Source: Cohnella sp. AR92 (GTDB taxonomy: Bacteria > Bacillota > Bacilli > Paenibacillales > Paenibacillaceae). Taken from it: 50,963 bases of DNA. The stretch spans positions 1 to 50,963 of the forward strand of contig NZ_RZJR01000024.1 of the NCBI RefSeq assembly GCF_003990975.1, read 5' to 3'. A model generated the notes under the pieces. That model was given only the letters and a program-made list of their open reading frames with translations. It was not told the origin of the DNA and searched no databases. Positions 24,458-33,699 of this stretch are shown piece after piece (position 1 is the stretch's first letter; the number at the start of each line of letters is the position of its first letter). A program made the position numbers and the translations under genes.

Positions 24458-25846
24458 TTAATAGGCTCCTCTTCTAACGAATACAACTAAGCAGGTCTTG
24501 GCTATTATCTTGAGATCAAGCCAGATCGACCATTGATCGATGTACTCCGTGTCTAATTTAACCACCTGATCGAAGTCGGTGATCTCGCTCCTCCCCCCCA
24601 CCTGCCACATACCAGTCAATCCGGGTTTGATGCTGATCCGGCGATAATGATGATTCTCGTATCTGCTCACTTCGTCAATGGTTGGAGGTCGCGTTCCGAC
24701 AAGGCTCATCTCGCCTTTAAGGATATTGATGAATTGCGGAAGCTCGTCCAAGCTTGTCTTGCGAAGAAACCTGCCTACCTTCGTAATCCTGGGGTCGTCA
24801 TCCATCTTAAACATGAATCCGCCCTCGATCTTGTTTTGTCTCATCAACTCTTCCTTGCGTTTCTCCGCATCTATGTACATCGTCCGGAACTTATAAATTT
24901 TGAAGATACGACCATTGACGCCAACGCGCTGCTGAGCGAAGACCGCCGGCCCCCTGGAATCTAGTTTGATTAGCGGATAGATAACGAGCGACAGAACGAA
25001 AGTCAGGACTATTCCGACAATTGCCCCGGCTATATCCAGCAATCGCTTAGAGATGAGCTGGAAGTAATTCAAGCTGACCGTATGGAGCGTCAGCATGGGC
25101 AGCGTCCCGATGCCGGCAAAGTGGGATTTCGCTATGCTGAGCCGGAAAAGGTCAAGAACCAGACGTGCCGTTACGCCCATCTTCTCGCATAGAGCCACAT
25201 AACTCTCGATGCTTGAAACATGCTTGTCACCGACCGCAAAATAAACTTCGTCGACGATATGCTCCTTCAGAATGGATTCGAGTTCGGAGACGTCGCCAAG
25301 CATCGGCGTGCTCGTAAGCGCTTCGTCTTGATGGATGCAAGCATAGCCGACAATGGTATGATTGACGCTAGTCTTCCCCAAATAATATTGGAACTTATCG
25401 ATGACCGACTGAACGCCGACGATTAGAACCCGTTTCCGCAAGCCGCGCTGCCTTCTAGCATAGGCGATGTAGCTTCGCATAACAACGATAATCAATAAGG
25501 CAAGAATGAGGAACGAATCGAAGAAGCTTTCGTTGAATGAAAGATGGGGCTCCAACCAAGAAATAATGGTAAGGACGCCTCCGGTAAACAGGACGGAATA
25601 GAAGACGTGGCGAAATATCCGGTCATAGTAATTAAAGGTGAGCCGGTCGTACATTCCAAAGACATTCATGGTCGAGGTATACAACGGGACAAAAACGAGC
25701 AAGAGCCAGAGATATTCTCCTTTTTCCAGCAAGTCTCCCGGGTGGCCAATAAACTTGTAGGAGATTCCATAGGCGAGCAGAATCGACACGATGTCGGCGA
25801 GGAAAAGCGGGACGTGAAAAAAAGAATTCTTGTTAGATCGATGCAC
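24458..25846 (-). CDS. Undecaprenyl-phosphate sugar-1-phosphate transferase (priming glycosyltransferase)
   Basis: Starts exopolysaccharide repeat-unit assembly by placing a sugar-1-phosphate on undecaprenyl phosphate. About 462 residues with four N-terminal membrane segments, a CoA-binding-like NAD-fold middle (RVLIVGVQSVIDKF), a fifth membrane segment, and the catalytic bac_transf domain: YKFRTMYIDAE, KTSLDELPQFINILKGEMSLVGTRPP and KPGLTGMWQVGGR. This is the full-length WbaP/WcaJ/CpsE class. GTG 25846 has AGGGTGG five bases upstream; an ATG at 25876 is possible but has no good ribosome binding site. It heads the minus arm of the locus. Confidence 0.93.
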   Translation of the reverse strand: MHRSNKNSFFHVPLFLADIVSILLAYGISYKFIGHPGDLLEKGEYLWLLLVFVPLYTSTMNVFGMYDRLTFNYYDRIFRHVFYSVLFTGGVLTIISWLEPHLSFNESFFDSFLILALLIIVVMRSYIAYARRQRGLRKRVLIVGVQSVIDKFQYYLGKTSVNHTIVGYACIHQDEALTSTPMLGDVSELESILKEHIVDEVYFAVGDKHVSSIESYVALCEKMGVTARLVLDLFRLSIAKSHFAGIGTLPMLTLHTVSLNYFQLISKRLLDIAGAIVGIVLTFVLSLVIYPLIKLDSRGPAVFAQQRVGVNGRIFKIYKFRTMYIDAEKRKEELMRQNKIEGGFMFKMDDDPRITKVGRFLRKTSLDELPQFINILKGEMSLVGTRPPTIDEVSRYENHHYRRISIKPGLTGMWQVGGRSEITDFDQVVKLDTEYIDQWSIWLDLKIIAKTCLVVFVRRGAY

Positions 25847-25934
25847 GATTTCCACCCTTTTGTTACCGTGAAGCATGCCTACGGAACTAGCTTGCTAGGA
25901 GTTAGGCTAGCTTTCACTCTTTCTTTATATGAAG

Positions 25935-25962
25935 ATTGTACCATAAGTTTCGTTTTGTTGAA
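25935..25962 (-). promoter_or_regulatory. Candidate sigma-A promoter of the minus exopolysaccharide arm
   Basis: Minus-strand TTCAAC (25957-25962), 16-base spacer, TACAAT (25935-25940). About 90 bases before the sugar transferase start. Confidence 0.55.
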
Positions 25963-25977
25963 GAATTTCATGGAATA

Positions 25978-25991
25978 AATTTATATAAATT
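25978..25991. promoter_or_regulatory. 14-bp perfect palindrome between divergent exopolysaccharide promoters
   Basis: AATTTATATAAATT lies in the AT-rich intergenic region, upstream of both divergent candidate promoters. It could be an operator for a regulator of both arms; I do not recognise the site. Chance occurrence in AT-rich DNA is possible. Confidence 0.4.
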
Positions 25992-26013
25992 GTAGTTTGA
26001 AGGCGACAATTGG

Positions 26014-26042
26014 TTGCTCTTGCCCTTTAGACCTATTAGAAT
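26014..26042 (+). promoter_or_regulatory. Candidate sigma-A promoter of the plus exopolysaccharide arm
   Basis: TTGCTC (26014-26019), 17-base spacer, TAGAAT (26037-26042), about 70 bases before the GTG of the deacetylase gene. Confidence 0.55.
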
Positions 26043-26111
26043 GTAACCATATAATCAAATACAGGGGATGCGTTCCTACCCATAAATTCTCGCAACGAAG
26101 GAGGAACAATT

Positions 26112-27137
26112 GTGTGGAATTCGTTGCGCCGATTGGTGAAACACATTATTTACTTTGCATTCCACTATTCGGGATTGCTTGCGCTATTCGAGTTCCTTCT
26201 GCGCCCAAAAGGCCTGTTTATCGTTGGTTATCACCGCATTAGCGAGGATATGCCCGACCGCGATGTCCATCCGCTTGCTGTTACCAGAACACGTCTGGAC
26301 TCTCACTTTCGCTTTTACCGCAAGAGGTTCAAGGTTATTGGCATGGATGACGTCGAGAAGGTGCTTTCTCAACCTAAGCTCGACGCCAATTACTTGGTTG
26401 TGACGTTCGATGATGGTTATCTGGACAACAAAGCGCTTGCGGAGCAGCCGTTCGTTGATTACGAAGTTTGCGCGACCCTCTATTTGACCGCTTCGCCGAT
26501 CGATAAACGGGAGCCGCTATGGACCGACAAAGTCGATGCGTTTCTCTTCTCCTCTGCGGAGAAGAACGTTACGCTGAACTACCCTGGTCTCTCGGGAACC
26601 TTCTCTCTAGCCGACAATACGGACCGCATCCAGCTCGCAGAACGGGTTAAGAACGAGATCAAACGATATGACGAGACGGCAAAGCGCAAGATGCTGATAG
26701 AGCTAAGAGATTCCCTGCGCCCCGAGTTCGAGGGAGATGATTCTCTGATGCTGACATGGAGCGATGTGGGAGAATTGGCGGCTGCCGGAGTGACCCTCGG
26801 AAGCCACACCATGAACCATCCGACTCTCAGCCGGATTCCCGAAACAGCCGTGGTGGAAGAGCTGCGCGATTCGAGACGGCTAATCGAGGAACGAACGGGG
26901 ATCGACGTACGCCACTTCGCGTATCCGTACGGCAGGGAGACGGACTTCACGACCGTCGTTGCAGAAGAAGCCCGCCGGCATTATCGGACAGCCGTTACGG
27001 CCATTAACGGAATTAACTATCCAGGCCAGAACCTGTGGGAGCTGCGCAGGGTGATCGTGGAGAACATTCCCGCCAGCTTGCTCCGTCTCCGCTTACTCAA
27101 GCTGCGGGCGCAAGATTACATAAGGAATAGAAGGTAA
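26112..27137 (+). CDS. Polysaccharide deacetylase family protein
   Basis: Carbohydrate esterase 4 (NodB-fold) enzyme expected to remove N- or O-acetyl groups from sugars. The 341-residue protein contains VVTFDDGYLDNKAL (about 97-110; the first two Asp of the NodB metal motif), a His motif GSHTMNHPTLS, and FAYPYGRETDF. A hydrophobic segment lies near the N-terminus (IIYFAFHYSGLLALFEFLL), so it may be membrane-attached. Start is GTG 26112 behind a perfect AGGAGG. It is the first gene of the plus arm and ends four bases before the flippase gene. Substrate is probably the lipid-linked repeat unit or the polymer, by context. Confidence 0.9.
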   Translation: MWNSLRRLVKHIIYFAFHYSGLLALFEFLLRPKGLFIVGYHRISEDMPDRDVHPLAVTRTRLDSHFRFYRKRFKVIGMDDVEKVLSQPKLDANYLVVTFDDGYLDNKALAEQPFVDYEVCATLYLTASPIDKREPLWTDKVDAFLFSSAEKNVTLNYPGLSGTFSLADNTDRIQLAERVKNEIKRYDETAKRKMLIELRDSLRPEFEGDDSLMLTWSDVGELAAAGVTLGSHTMNHPTLSRIPETAVVEELRDSRRLIEERTGIDVRHFAYPYGRETDFTTVVAEEARRHYRTAVTAINGINYPGQNLWELRRVIVENIPASLLRLRLLKLRAQDYIRNRR

Positions 27138-27141
27138 GGGC

Positions 27142-28416
27142 ATGGCTCAGATCGAACATAATTCCCTCCGGCGCAAGCTGTTTCGTCATTTAGGCATCGT
27201 TTTCTCGGAGAATGTGGCAACTAAGGCAATGAACTTTGTCATTATTTTGCTCTTGTCGGTGCATCTAGGCCCCGGCGATTACGGCAAATACTCCTATATC
27301 TTTGTCAACGTGGCTTTCTGTGCCGCCTTCTTCGACTTTGGCATGGAGAATACGGCCGTCCGCTTCTCGGCCCGGGACAAGAATAGCACGAACGTGCTTT
27401 TCGGCTTGTACGCGCTCGCCAAGTTGACGATAGTCGGCGTCGTGACGTTGGCTCTAGCGCTTTTTGGCGAACAAATCTTCACTCTCCTTGGCAAGCCGGA
27501 GATGGTTCCCTACCTTCCGTATTTCATCGTCGGATTTATTGGAGAATCCCTACTCTTCGTTAACGACACCTATCTGCAGGCAATTCAACGGTTCAAGCTT
27601 CGGGCTATGATCAACATCGGCCGCTTTCTCCTCTCTCTCTTCTTCGTCGGCGCGTTGTACTTGGTCGATGACCTGAAGCTTGAGTACGCGCTCCTGCTTT
27701 ACTATTTGCCAATTGCCATGTCTTTGTTCTTCCTTCCGAAGTATGCTTCTTTCCTGAAGTCGTACTTTACCGCCCGTCTTCGCAAAGAGGCTTTGGCCGA
27801 AGTTCTTCATTACGAGAAATGGATGCTGCTGGTCTCAATTCCGACCAACACCTTGGGGAGAATCGATTTTCTCATGATCGCCCTCTGGGTCACTTACGAT
27901 CAGATCGGCATCTACAACGTGGCGTTTCAGCTGTCGGCGATCGTAGCCTTCCTTCCGTTCGTCCTGAGCAAGGTGATGCTGCCCAGCCTGTCGGAGCTCA
28001 CCCCCTCTCGTGTCGTCTCGTTCACCCGCGGGCTGGCGAAGCCTACGCTGCTCATCTCGGCCGGAATGTTCGCATTGATTCCGCTCGCCCGTCCCGTCAT
28101 TAATCTGATTCTCGGCGCGAGCTACCAGCCCGCCATCACGATTCTACAATTCATGCTGGTGTCAGCTATTGTGGCATTCGCTCTCATACCGATTGAACAA
28201 GCGCTCTACTCGCTGGGAAGGCCGAAGTACATTACGGTCGGCAAGTGCGTTCAGATCGTGTTCATCGTTATCTTGATCTCTCTTACCGTGCCGACGCTGG
28301 GGCTTGTGTGGGCGGCCGTATCGGTCGCGATAGCCCGCCTGTTGTACGGACTCCTGCTTCTTGGCATGTACATGTCCTTCGCTAGAACCGTCCCTGCCGA
28401 GTCGGAAGCCGCCTGA
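27142..28416 (+). CDS. Polysaccharide flippase (Wzx/MOP superfamily)
   Basis: Membrane transporter that flips the undecaprenyl-linked repeat unit to the outer face. The 424-residue protein has about 12 hydrophobic segments and MOP-family features: an N-terminal NVATKAMNFVIILLLSVHLGPGDYGKYSYIF and a later IDFLMIALWVTYDQIGIYNVAFQ. Located directly after the deacetylase gene and before the glycosyltransferases, as expected for a Wzx/Wzy-dependent locus. The Wzy-like partner is on the other arm. Confidence 0.9.
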   Translation: MAQIEHNSLRRKLFRHLGIVFSENVATKAMNFVIILLLSVHLGPGDYGKYSYIFVNVAFCAAFFDFGMENTAVRFSARDKNSTNVLFGLYALAKLTIVGVVTLALALFGEQIFTLLGKPEMVPYLPYFIVGFIGESLLFVNDTYLQAIQRFKLRAMINIGRFLLSLFFVGALYLVDDLKLEYALLLYYLPIAMSLFFLPKYASFLKSYFTARLRKEALAEVLHYEKWMLLVSIPTNTLGRIDFLMIALWVTYDQIGIYNVAFQLSAIVAFLPFVLSKVMLPSLSELTPSRVVSFTRGLAKPTLLISAGMFALIPLARPVINLILGASYQPAITILQFMLVSAIVAFALIPIEQALYSLGRPKYITVGKCVQIVFIVILISLTVPTLGLVWAAVSVAIARLLYGLLLLGMYMSFARTVPAESEAA

Positions 28417-28430
28417 AAGGAGAGGATAAA

Positions 28431-29558
28431 ATGAACCGTCCCGTTCGTGTCCTACATCTGATCTCCGCCTTCCAGATGGGTGGTGCGGAGAAGCTTCTTC
28501 TGGACCTGGCCGCGGAGAACGCCCGAGACAGAGAGATCGATTTTACTATTGTCGTGATGAACGACCTTCTGAATGAAGAATTGGTAGACGAGCTGCGCCG
28601 AACCGGAAGCGAAGTCCATCTGCTGCGCCGTCCCCCGACCCACCGGCACCCTCGGTATCTATGGAGCCTGCTGCGGCTCATTCGACGGAGAAGAATTCAA
28701 ATCATTCATGCCCATAACTACGGCAGCAAGATGTGGGCAATTCTCTGCAAGCTCGCTTTTCCTAGGCTTAAAGTAGTCTTCACTATTCACGACACGAACA
28801 TCGTAAGCAGGCTCGGAGCTTTCTCGCGTTGGTTGCACCGATGGGCGATCGACCGAAATATAGCCATCTCCAACTCCGTCCTTGCGGAATGTCGGGAAGC
28901 CCGATTTGACAACGCTGTAAGGATTTACAACGGAATCAGGACAGCCAAGTTCTCGGAGCATCGCCGGACGCCGGCATCTGCAGACGCTAAAGCGGGTCTA
29001 AGGCTTGTCAACGTAGCGCGTCTAACCCACCGAAAGAAAGGCCAGGATGTGTTGATCCGAGCCGTCAAGCGCTGCGCGGATCAAGGATTGAACGTGACCT
29101 GCGATTTGATTGGCGGAGCGTATGAGTACGATAAAGGCTCCCCGCTCTATCTGAACGAGCTTGTTCGAGAGCTAGGACTCGAAGGCCGTGTACGATTTCT
29201 CGGCAACCGGTATGATGTCGAACGCCTGCTGCCCCAGTATGACGCGTTCGTCTTGCCGTCCCGTTTCGAAGGGCTCGGCCTCGTCCTGCTTGAGGCGATG
29301 GCAGCAGGCCTCCCGGTCGTCGCCTCCAATATTGACGGGCCGGCCGAGCTCATCGAGAACGGGAAGAACGGCCTGCTGTTCCCGAATGAAGATGATGCTG
29401 CTCTTGCGGAGATGATTTGTGATCTGGCTCGCAACGAGCGGCTGATCGATGATCTATCCGAGAATGCGGCCTTATTCGTGAAGGACTTCGACATGGACGT
29501 GATGCTCGGCAAGTACAAGGACATGTACGAACAATTGACGGTCGGAGGAATGCGATGA
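28431..29558 (+). CDS. GT4 family glycosyltransferase (first of three)
   Basis: Cytoplasmic GT-B-fold glycosyltransferase that adds a sugar to the lipid-linked repeat unit. The 375-residue protein opens with VLHLISAFQMGGAEKLLLDLA, the usual glycine-rich acceptor-side loop, and has the donor-site motif SRFEGLGLVLLEAMAAGLPVV (E-x7-E). It overlaps the next gene by four bases (ATGA). It is clearly related to that neighbour in both halves, which suggests an old duplication. Sugar specificity cannot be read from the sequence. Confidence 0.92.
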   Translation: MNRPVRVLHLISAFQMGGAEKLLLDLAAENARDREIDFTIVVMNDLLNEELVDELRRTGSEVHLLRRPPTHRHPRYLWSLLRLIRRRRIQIIHAHNYGSKMWAILCKLAFPRLKVVFTIHDTNIVSRLGAFSRWLHRWAIDRNIAISNSVLAECREARFDNAVRIYNGIRTAKFSEHRRTPASADAKAGLRLVNVARLTHRKKGQDVLIRAVKRCADQGLNVTCDLIGGAYEYDKGSPLYLNELVRELGLEGRVRFLGNRYDVERLLPQYDAFVLPSRFEGLGLVLLEAMAAGLPVVASNIDGPAELIENGKNGLLFPNEDDAALAEMICDLARNERLIDDLSENAALFVKDFDMDVMLGKYKDMYEQLTVGGMR

Positions 29559-30703
29559 GCGTCAGAGGAACGATCACAGGCCATGCGGCGCCCGGCGTGC
29601 TCCATCTCGTCTCGTCGCTGGAGATTGGCGGTATCGAGACGCTATTGACGAACTTCGCGGAAGCAACCGGAAGGCGAGCGGAGAACTCCATCGTTATAAC
29701 AATTCTAAACGACAAGATCGATCGGGGCCTTAGCGACCGGCTCGAGCGATGCGGATTGCCCGTATACTTTCTCCGACGGCCTGAAGGGAGCAAGAATCCG
29801 GCATACTTCCTCCGCCTCCTACGGATTTTCTTTCGTCACCGGGTAAAGGTTATCCATGCCCATGACCACGGGAGCAAGCATTTCGGCATGCTGTGCAAGG
29901 CGCTTCGACCGTCGCTGAAGATTCTCTTCTCCGTTCATGACCGGTTCTTGTTCGATGGACTATCTTCGCCGAAGCTTTACCTGCACAAGCGACTGGTCCA
30001 TTGCAATATCGCCATCTCCCGATCCGTACTTTCGTATTGCGCGGAGAAAGGGATTCATCGTGCGCGTGTGATTCCTAACGGAATCAAGCTCGACCGTTTC
30101 TCCAAGGGAACCCGAACGTTCATGGAAGACGGAGTCTTGCGGATCGTCAACGTTGCCCGGCTTACCCACGAGATTAAAGGCCAAGACGTTCTCCTTCGCG
30201 CGCTCGCACTCCTGAAAGAACGCGGCTGCTTATTCCGCTGCGATCTCATCGGAGGCGAATACCCGTACGATCCGGATTCACCGGTTTACTTGCGTGAATT
30301 GACAAGTCAGTTAGGATTAACGGAGGAGGTCGCCTTCCTTGGCAATCGGCCGGACGTCGCAGATCTTCTGCCAGGCTATGATGTGTTCGTCCTACCTTCG
30401 AGAACGGAAGGATTCGGCCTTGTGCTGCTTGAAGCTCTGGCTTCCGGTCTCATGGTCCTAGCCAGCCGTTTGGATGGTCCACAGGAGATTCTGGGGGAAG
30501 ATCGGCTCGGATGGCTGTTTTCTCCGGGAAATGAATGGGGTTTATTTGAAAAACTGCATCGTTTATACGAAAAAAACTATGATATAATAAACCCCGACGT
30601 CATTCGTCAGGAAATTTCTAGGTATGATATCGAATTTATGACTAATGAGTATTTGGACCTATACAACGAACTTATGCGTAACGGCAAGCGAGGTGCCCTA
30701 TGA
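29555..30703 (+). CDS. GT4 family glycosyltransferase (second of three)
   Basis: A 382-residue GT-B glycosyltransferase similar to the preceding one: N-terminal VLHLVSSLEIGGIETLLTNFA, central VNVARLTHEIKGQDVLLRA and donor-site SRTEGFGLVLLEALASGL. The shared RLTHxxKGQDVL and CDLIGGxY motifs with its neighbour show common descent. It overlaps the previous and next genes by four bases each, so the three are translationally coupled. The last 150 bases are AT-rich compared with the rest and include a promoter-like TGATATAAT at 30580-30588. Confidence 0.92.
   Translation: MSVRGTITGHAAPGVLHLVSSLEIGGIETLLTNFAEATGRRAENSIVITILNDKIDRGLSDRLERCGLPVYFLRRPEGSKNPAYFLRLLRIFFRHRVKVIHAHDHGSKHFGMLCKALRPSLKILFSVHDRFLFDGLSSPKLYLHKRLVHCNIAISRSVLSYCAEKGIHRARVIPNGIKLDRFSKGTRTFMEDGVLRIVNVARLTHEIKGQDVLLRALALLKERGCLFRCDLIGGEYPYDPDSPVYLRELTSQLGLTEEVAFLGNRPDVADLLPGYDVFVLPSRTEGFGLVLLEALASGLMVLASRLDGPQEILGEDRLGWLFSPGNEWGLFEKLHRLYEKNYDIINPDVIRQEISRYDIEFMTNEYLDLYNELMRNGKRGAL
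30580..30588 (+). promoter_or_regulatory. Possible internal extended minus-10 in the second GT4 gene
   Basis: TG-A-TATAAT, perfect minus-10 with TGn extension, inside a locally AT-rich coding stretch about 110 bases before the third GT4 gene. No convincing minus-35, so it may be chance. Confidence 0.25.
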
Positions 30704-31767
30704 AAGTGCTGGTAGTCGCCAGTTCACCGAAGGTCAAAGGCGGAATCAACTCGGTGGTGGTGTCTCTGCTTGAAGGGTTCCGAACAAGGACAACCGATCT
30801 TCAATTCGAGAGATTCTCATCCTATATTAATTCGGTTCCCCCGTTCCTGCGCATCCTCTACTCGACAGCAACCTTCGCAAAGTTCGCATGGAGGGTATTG
30901 CCGTTCGATGTCGTGCATGTTCATTCAGCGGCACATGGAAGCTTCTATCGCAAGAGCGTCTATACCTATTTGGCTAAGCTGCTAGGCAAGCAGGTTATCT
31001 TCCATATTCATGCCTCCGGGTTTGAACAATTCCAGAAGAGCAACCGTTTCAATGCCAGACTGGTAAAATCGACGCTCGAGAAGGCAGATGAAATCATCGT
31101 TTTGTCCGACCAGATGAAACTTCTCGTGAATGGGGCATGCGGCAATCCCAACGTTACGATTCTCCCGAACCCGGTAGCCATTCCGGATGCCGCGGCTATT
31201 GCTCCGCTCAGACGTCATCGAGATCGGGTCAATCTCTTGTTCCTGGGAGAGATCGGCCCTCGCAAAGGCATTTACGATCTCATAGACGCTATCGAGAAGC
31301 TGACCGAACGGGAGCGCAGTGAACTGACGCTGCATGTATGCGGCAACAACGAGATCGACCAGTTGAAGGCGTACATAAAGGACAAAGGACTTGAGGATAG
31401 CTGCATCGTTCACGGCTGGATCGACGGCGAGAGGAAGAAGGACTTCCTTGCTAACGCTGACATTTATATTCTCCCCTCCTATGCCGAAGGGCTGCCTATC
31501 TCTATTCTGGAGGCCATGGCCTACAGCCTTCCCATTATCAGCACGAACGTTGGCGGGATTCCCGAGATCGTCCGCGAAGGCGAGAATGGCTTCGTGCTGG
31601 AACCGGGACAGACGGATTCCCTTGCCCGTGCGATCCGCACGCTAGTGGGCCATCCTCAACTAAGAAGAGCCTATGGACAACGCAGCCACGAGATCGTCAC
31701 CCCTCACGATATCCATCAAGTTCTCGATACTCTAACCAATATTTACAAAAAGGCATTACGACGGTAA
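30700..31767 (+). CDS. GT4 family glycosyltransferase (third of three)
   Basis: GT-B glycosyltransferase of 355 residues, less similar to the other two. N-terminal VVASSPKVKGGINSVVVSLL, then DVVHVHSAAHGSFYRKS, mid-domain LLFLGEIGPRKGIYDLIDAI and donor motif PSYAEGLPISILEAMAYSLP followed by STNVGGIPEIV. The VGGIPE segment is typical of WbbL/WcaL-like GT4 enzymes. It follows the second enzyme with a 4-bp overlap. A 45-base gap with a hairpin separates it from the amidotransferase gene. Confidence 0.92.
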   Translation: MKVLVVASSPKVKGGINSVVVSLLEGFRTRTTDLQFERFSSYINSVPPFLRILYSTATFAKFAWRVLPFDVVHVHSAAHGSFYRKSVYTYLAKLLGKQVIFHIHASGFEQFQKSNRFNARLVKSTLEKADEIIVLSDQMKLLVNGACGNPNVTILPNPVAIPDAAAIAPLRRHRDRVNLLFLGEIGPRKGIYDLIDAIEKLTERERSELTLHVCGNNEIDQLKAYIKDKGLEDSCIVHGWIDGERKKDFLANADIYILPSYAEGLPISILEAMAYSLPIISTNVGGIPEIVREGENGFVLEPGQTDSLARAIRTLVGHPQLRRAYGQRSHEIVTPHDIHQVLDTLTNIYKKALRR

Positions 31768-31777
31768 ACAAGCCATT

Positions 31778-31795
31778 CAAGAACGAACGTTCTTG
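31778..31795 (+). other. Short hairpin before the AsnB-type gene
   Basis: CAAGAAC-GAAC-GTTCTTG, a perfect 7-base stem with a GAAC loop, 17 bases before the start codon. No T run follows, so it is not an intrinsic terminator. It may modulate translation or be an operator. Confidence 0.45.
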
Positions 31796-31812
31796 GCGAA
31801 AGGGTGTTGCGG

Positions 31813-33699
31813 ATGTGTGGTTTGGCAGGTTTTCATACTCGAGTTCCTCGCGGGGATTATGCCGAGGTTCTAGCCTCCATGATCGAAGAAATTCACCACC
31901 GCGGTCCGGACAGCGATCACTTGGAACTCATTGAGCCCCCAAGCGGCGGCGTCATCGGGCTGGGACATAAGAGACTAAGTATCATCGATTTGTCCGATAA
32001 TGGCATTCAACCGATGACATCCGCCAGCGGGAAGACGACGATTATTTTCAATGGCGAGATCTATAATTACCGAGAGCTTCGCGAACGGCTCACCCAGGAA
32101 GGAATGACGTTCCGCACGGGTACCGACACCGAAGTCATTCTTAATCTCTACGAGAAATTCGGCGAAGACTGCCTGCGGCATCTGAACGGCATGTTCGCAT
32201 TCGCTATCTACGATCGGGACAAGGACCAGATCTTCGTAGCCCGCGACCGGTTGGGTGTCCGTCCGCTGTTCTATAGCTATGAGCCGGGCTCCCATTTTGC
32301 CTTCGCCTCGGAGCTAAAGAGCCTGTTTCTGTTCCCTTCCGTCATTCGTTCCATTAACTATGGAGCGCTCATCGGGTATATGCGAAACCGATATGCGAGC
32401 TATCCGGATACCGTTTACGACGGTTTGCGCAAGCTTGAACCCGGCCATTACCTGATCTACCGACAAGGACAATTGACCAATGTTCGTTACTGGGACATCG
32501 AGCGCTTCGACAAGACGGACATGAGCTTCGAGGAAGCCCAGGAAGAACTGGACCGTCTCCTTCGGGACTCCATCCGGCTTCGAATGATTAGCGATGTCCC
32601 CTTCGGTGCCTATCTAAGCGGCGGGTTGGACTCCAGCTTGATCGTCGCGATTATGTCCCAGATGAGCGGTCAGCCCGTAAAGACCTTCTCGGTAGGCCTG
32701 GAGAACTCCAGATACAACGAGCTCGGGTATGCTAAGGTCGTCTCCGATCTCTACCGCACGGACCACCAGGAATTCATTATCAATTCGAAGGACTTCAGGG
32801 ACACTATCTACAAGGTGATCCACTATCGCGATGCGCCTGCCTCCGAGACGGCCGATATTCCCATGCTGCTCATGTCGCAGCAAGCGAAGAAGAAGGTCAG
32901 CGTCGTGTTGACAGGCGAAGGCTGCGACGAGTTGTTCGGCGGATATCCGAAGTATGCTTTTGACGGGTTAAGACAGACGTTCTGGGGGCGCCAGGTGTTT
33001 AACAACTCCGCTGTATCCGGCCTTGTTAATCGGCTGCCTTACTCTTTCCGCAAAGCAAAGCTGGCCTACAGCAGCTTGAGCATCCAAGACGACGTAAAGC
33101 GCTATAACAACTGGTTCGCCTCCTTCTCCGAGGATCAAGTCGGAGCACTGCTCTCTCCGGGTTTCAAGGATGCCCATTATCCGGCCTTCTCGGCCCGGGA
33201 ATTCGAGATACGCGGGCACTCGAATCTCGACCGGATGCTCTATTACGACACCAAGTACTGGCTAAGCGATAACCTTCTGGAGAGAGCGGACCGCATGATG
33301 ATGGCAGCCTCCATCGAGGGTAGGGTTCCTTTCCTCGATTACCGCCTCGCGGAATTCGCTTTTCGCCTGAAGGATTCTTATAAGGTTCGCGGGATGCGGC
33401 GCAAGTTTATCGTGAAGAAGGCAGCGGAGAAATATCTGCCCAAGTCGATCATCCACCGCAAGAAGATCGGTTTCTACATGCCGATCGCAGACTGGTTCCG
33501 CACCGAGATGAAAGACTTCGTGACGGACCACTTGCTCTCGTCAGCCTTCCGGAACCGAGGGATCTTCCAGGCGGACAAGGTTGAATCGATGTTGAATGCT
33601 CATCTGAACGGGATCACGAATCATGAGAAGGAGATTTGGATGCTTCTCAATCTTGAGATTTGGCTACGCACATCCATCGATAGGAGGCCAAACCTGTGA
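31813..33699 (+). CDS. asnB: Asparagine-synthase-type glutamine amidotransferase
   Basis: Glutamine-hydrolysing amide-forming enzyme. ATG 31813 is chosen because it puts the nucleophile Cys at position 2 (MCGLAGF) with AAAGGGTG upstream. N-terminal glutaminase motifs are HKRLSIIDLS, FNGEIYNYRELRE and FAIYDRDKDQIFVARDRLGVRPLFYS. The C-terminal synthase domain has the PP-loop AYLSGGLDSSLIV and GEGCDELFGGYPKY. At 628 residues it is a normal AsnB. In a polysaccharide locus such enzymes often amidate uronic acids, which would fit the UDP-glucuronate supply here, but true asparagine synthesis cannot be excluded. Its stop overlaps the next start by four bases. Confidence 0.93.
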   Translation: MCGLAGFHTRVPRGDYAEVLASMIEEIHHRGPDSDHLELIEPPSGGVIGLGHKRLSIIDLSDNGIQPMTSASGKTTIIFNGEIYNYRELRERLTQEGMTFRTGTDTEVILNLYEKFGEDCLRHLNGMFAFAIYDRDKDQIFVARDRLGVRPLFYSYEPGSHFAFASELKSLFLFPSVIRSINYGALIGYMRNRYASYPDTVYDGLRKLEPGHYLIYRQGQLTNVRYWDIERFDKTDMSFEEAQEELDRLLRDSIRLRMISDVPFGAYLSGGLDSSLIVAIMSQMSGQPVKTFSVGLENSRYNELGYAKVVSDLYRTDHQEFIINSKDFRDTIYKVIHYRDAPASETADIPMLLMSQQAKKKVSVVLTGEGCDELFGGYPKYAFDGLRQTFWGRQVFNNSAVSGLVNRLPYSFRKAKLAYSSLSIQDDVKRYNNWFASFSEDQVGALLSPGFKDAHYPAFSAREFEIRGHSNLDRMLYYDTKYWLSDNLLERADRMMMAASIEGRVPFLDYRLAEFAFRLKDSYKVRGMRRKFIVKKAAEKYLPKSIIHRKKIGFYMPIADWFRTEMKDFVTDHLLSSAFRNRGIFQADKVESMLNAHLNGITNHEKEIWMLLNLEIWLRTSIDRRPNL

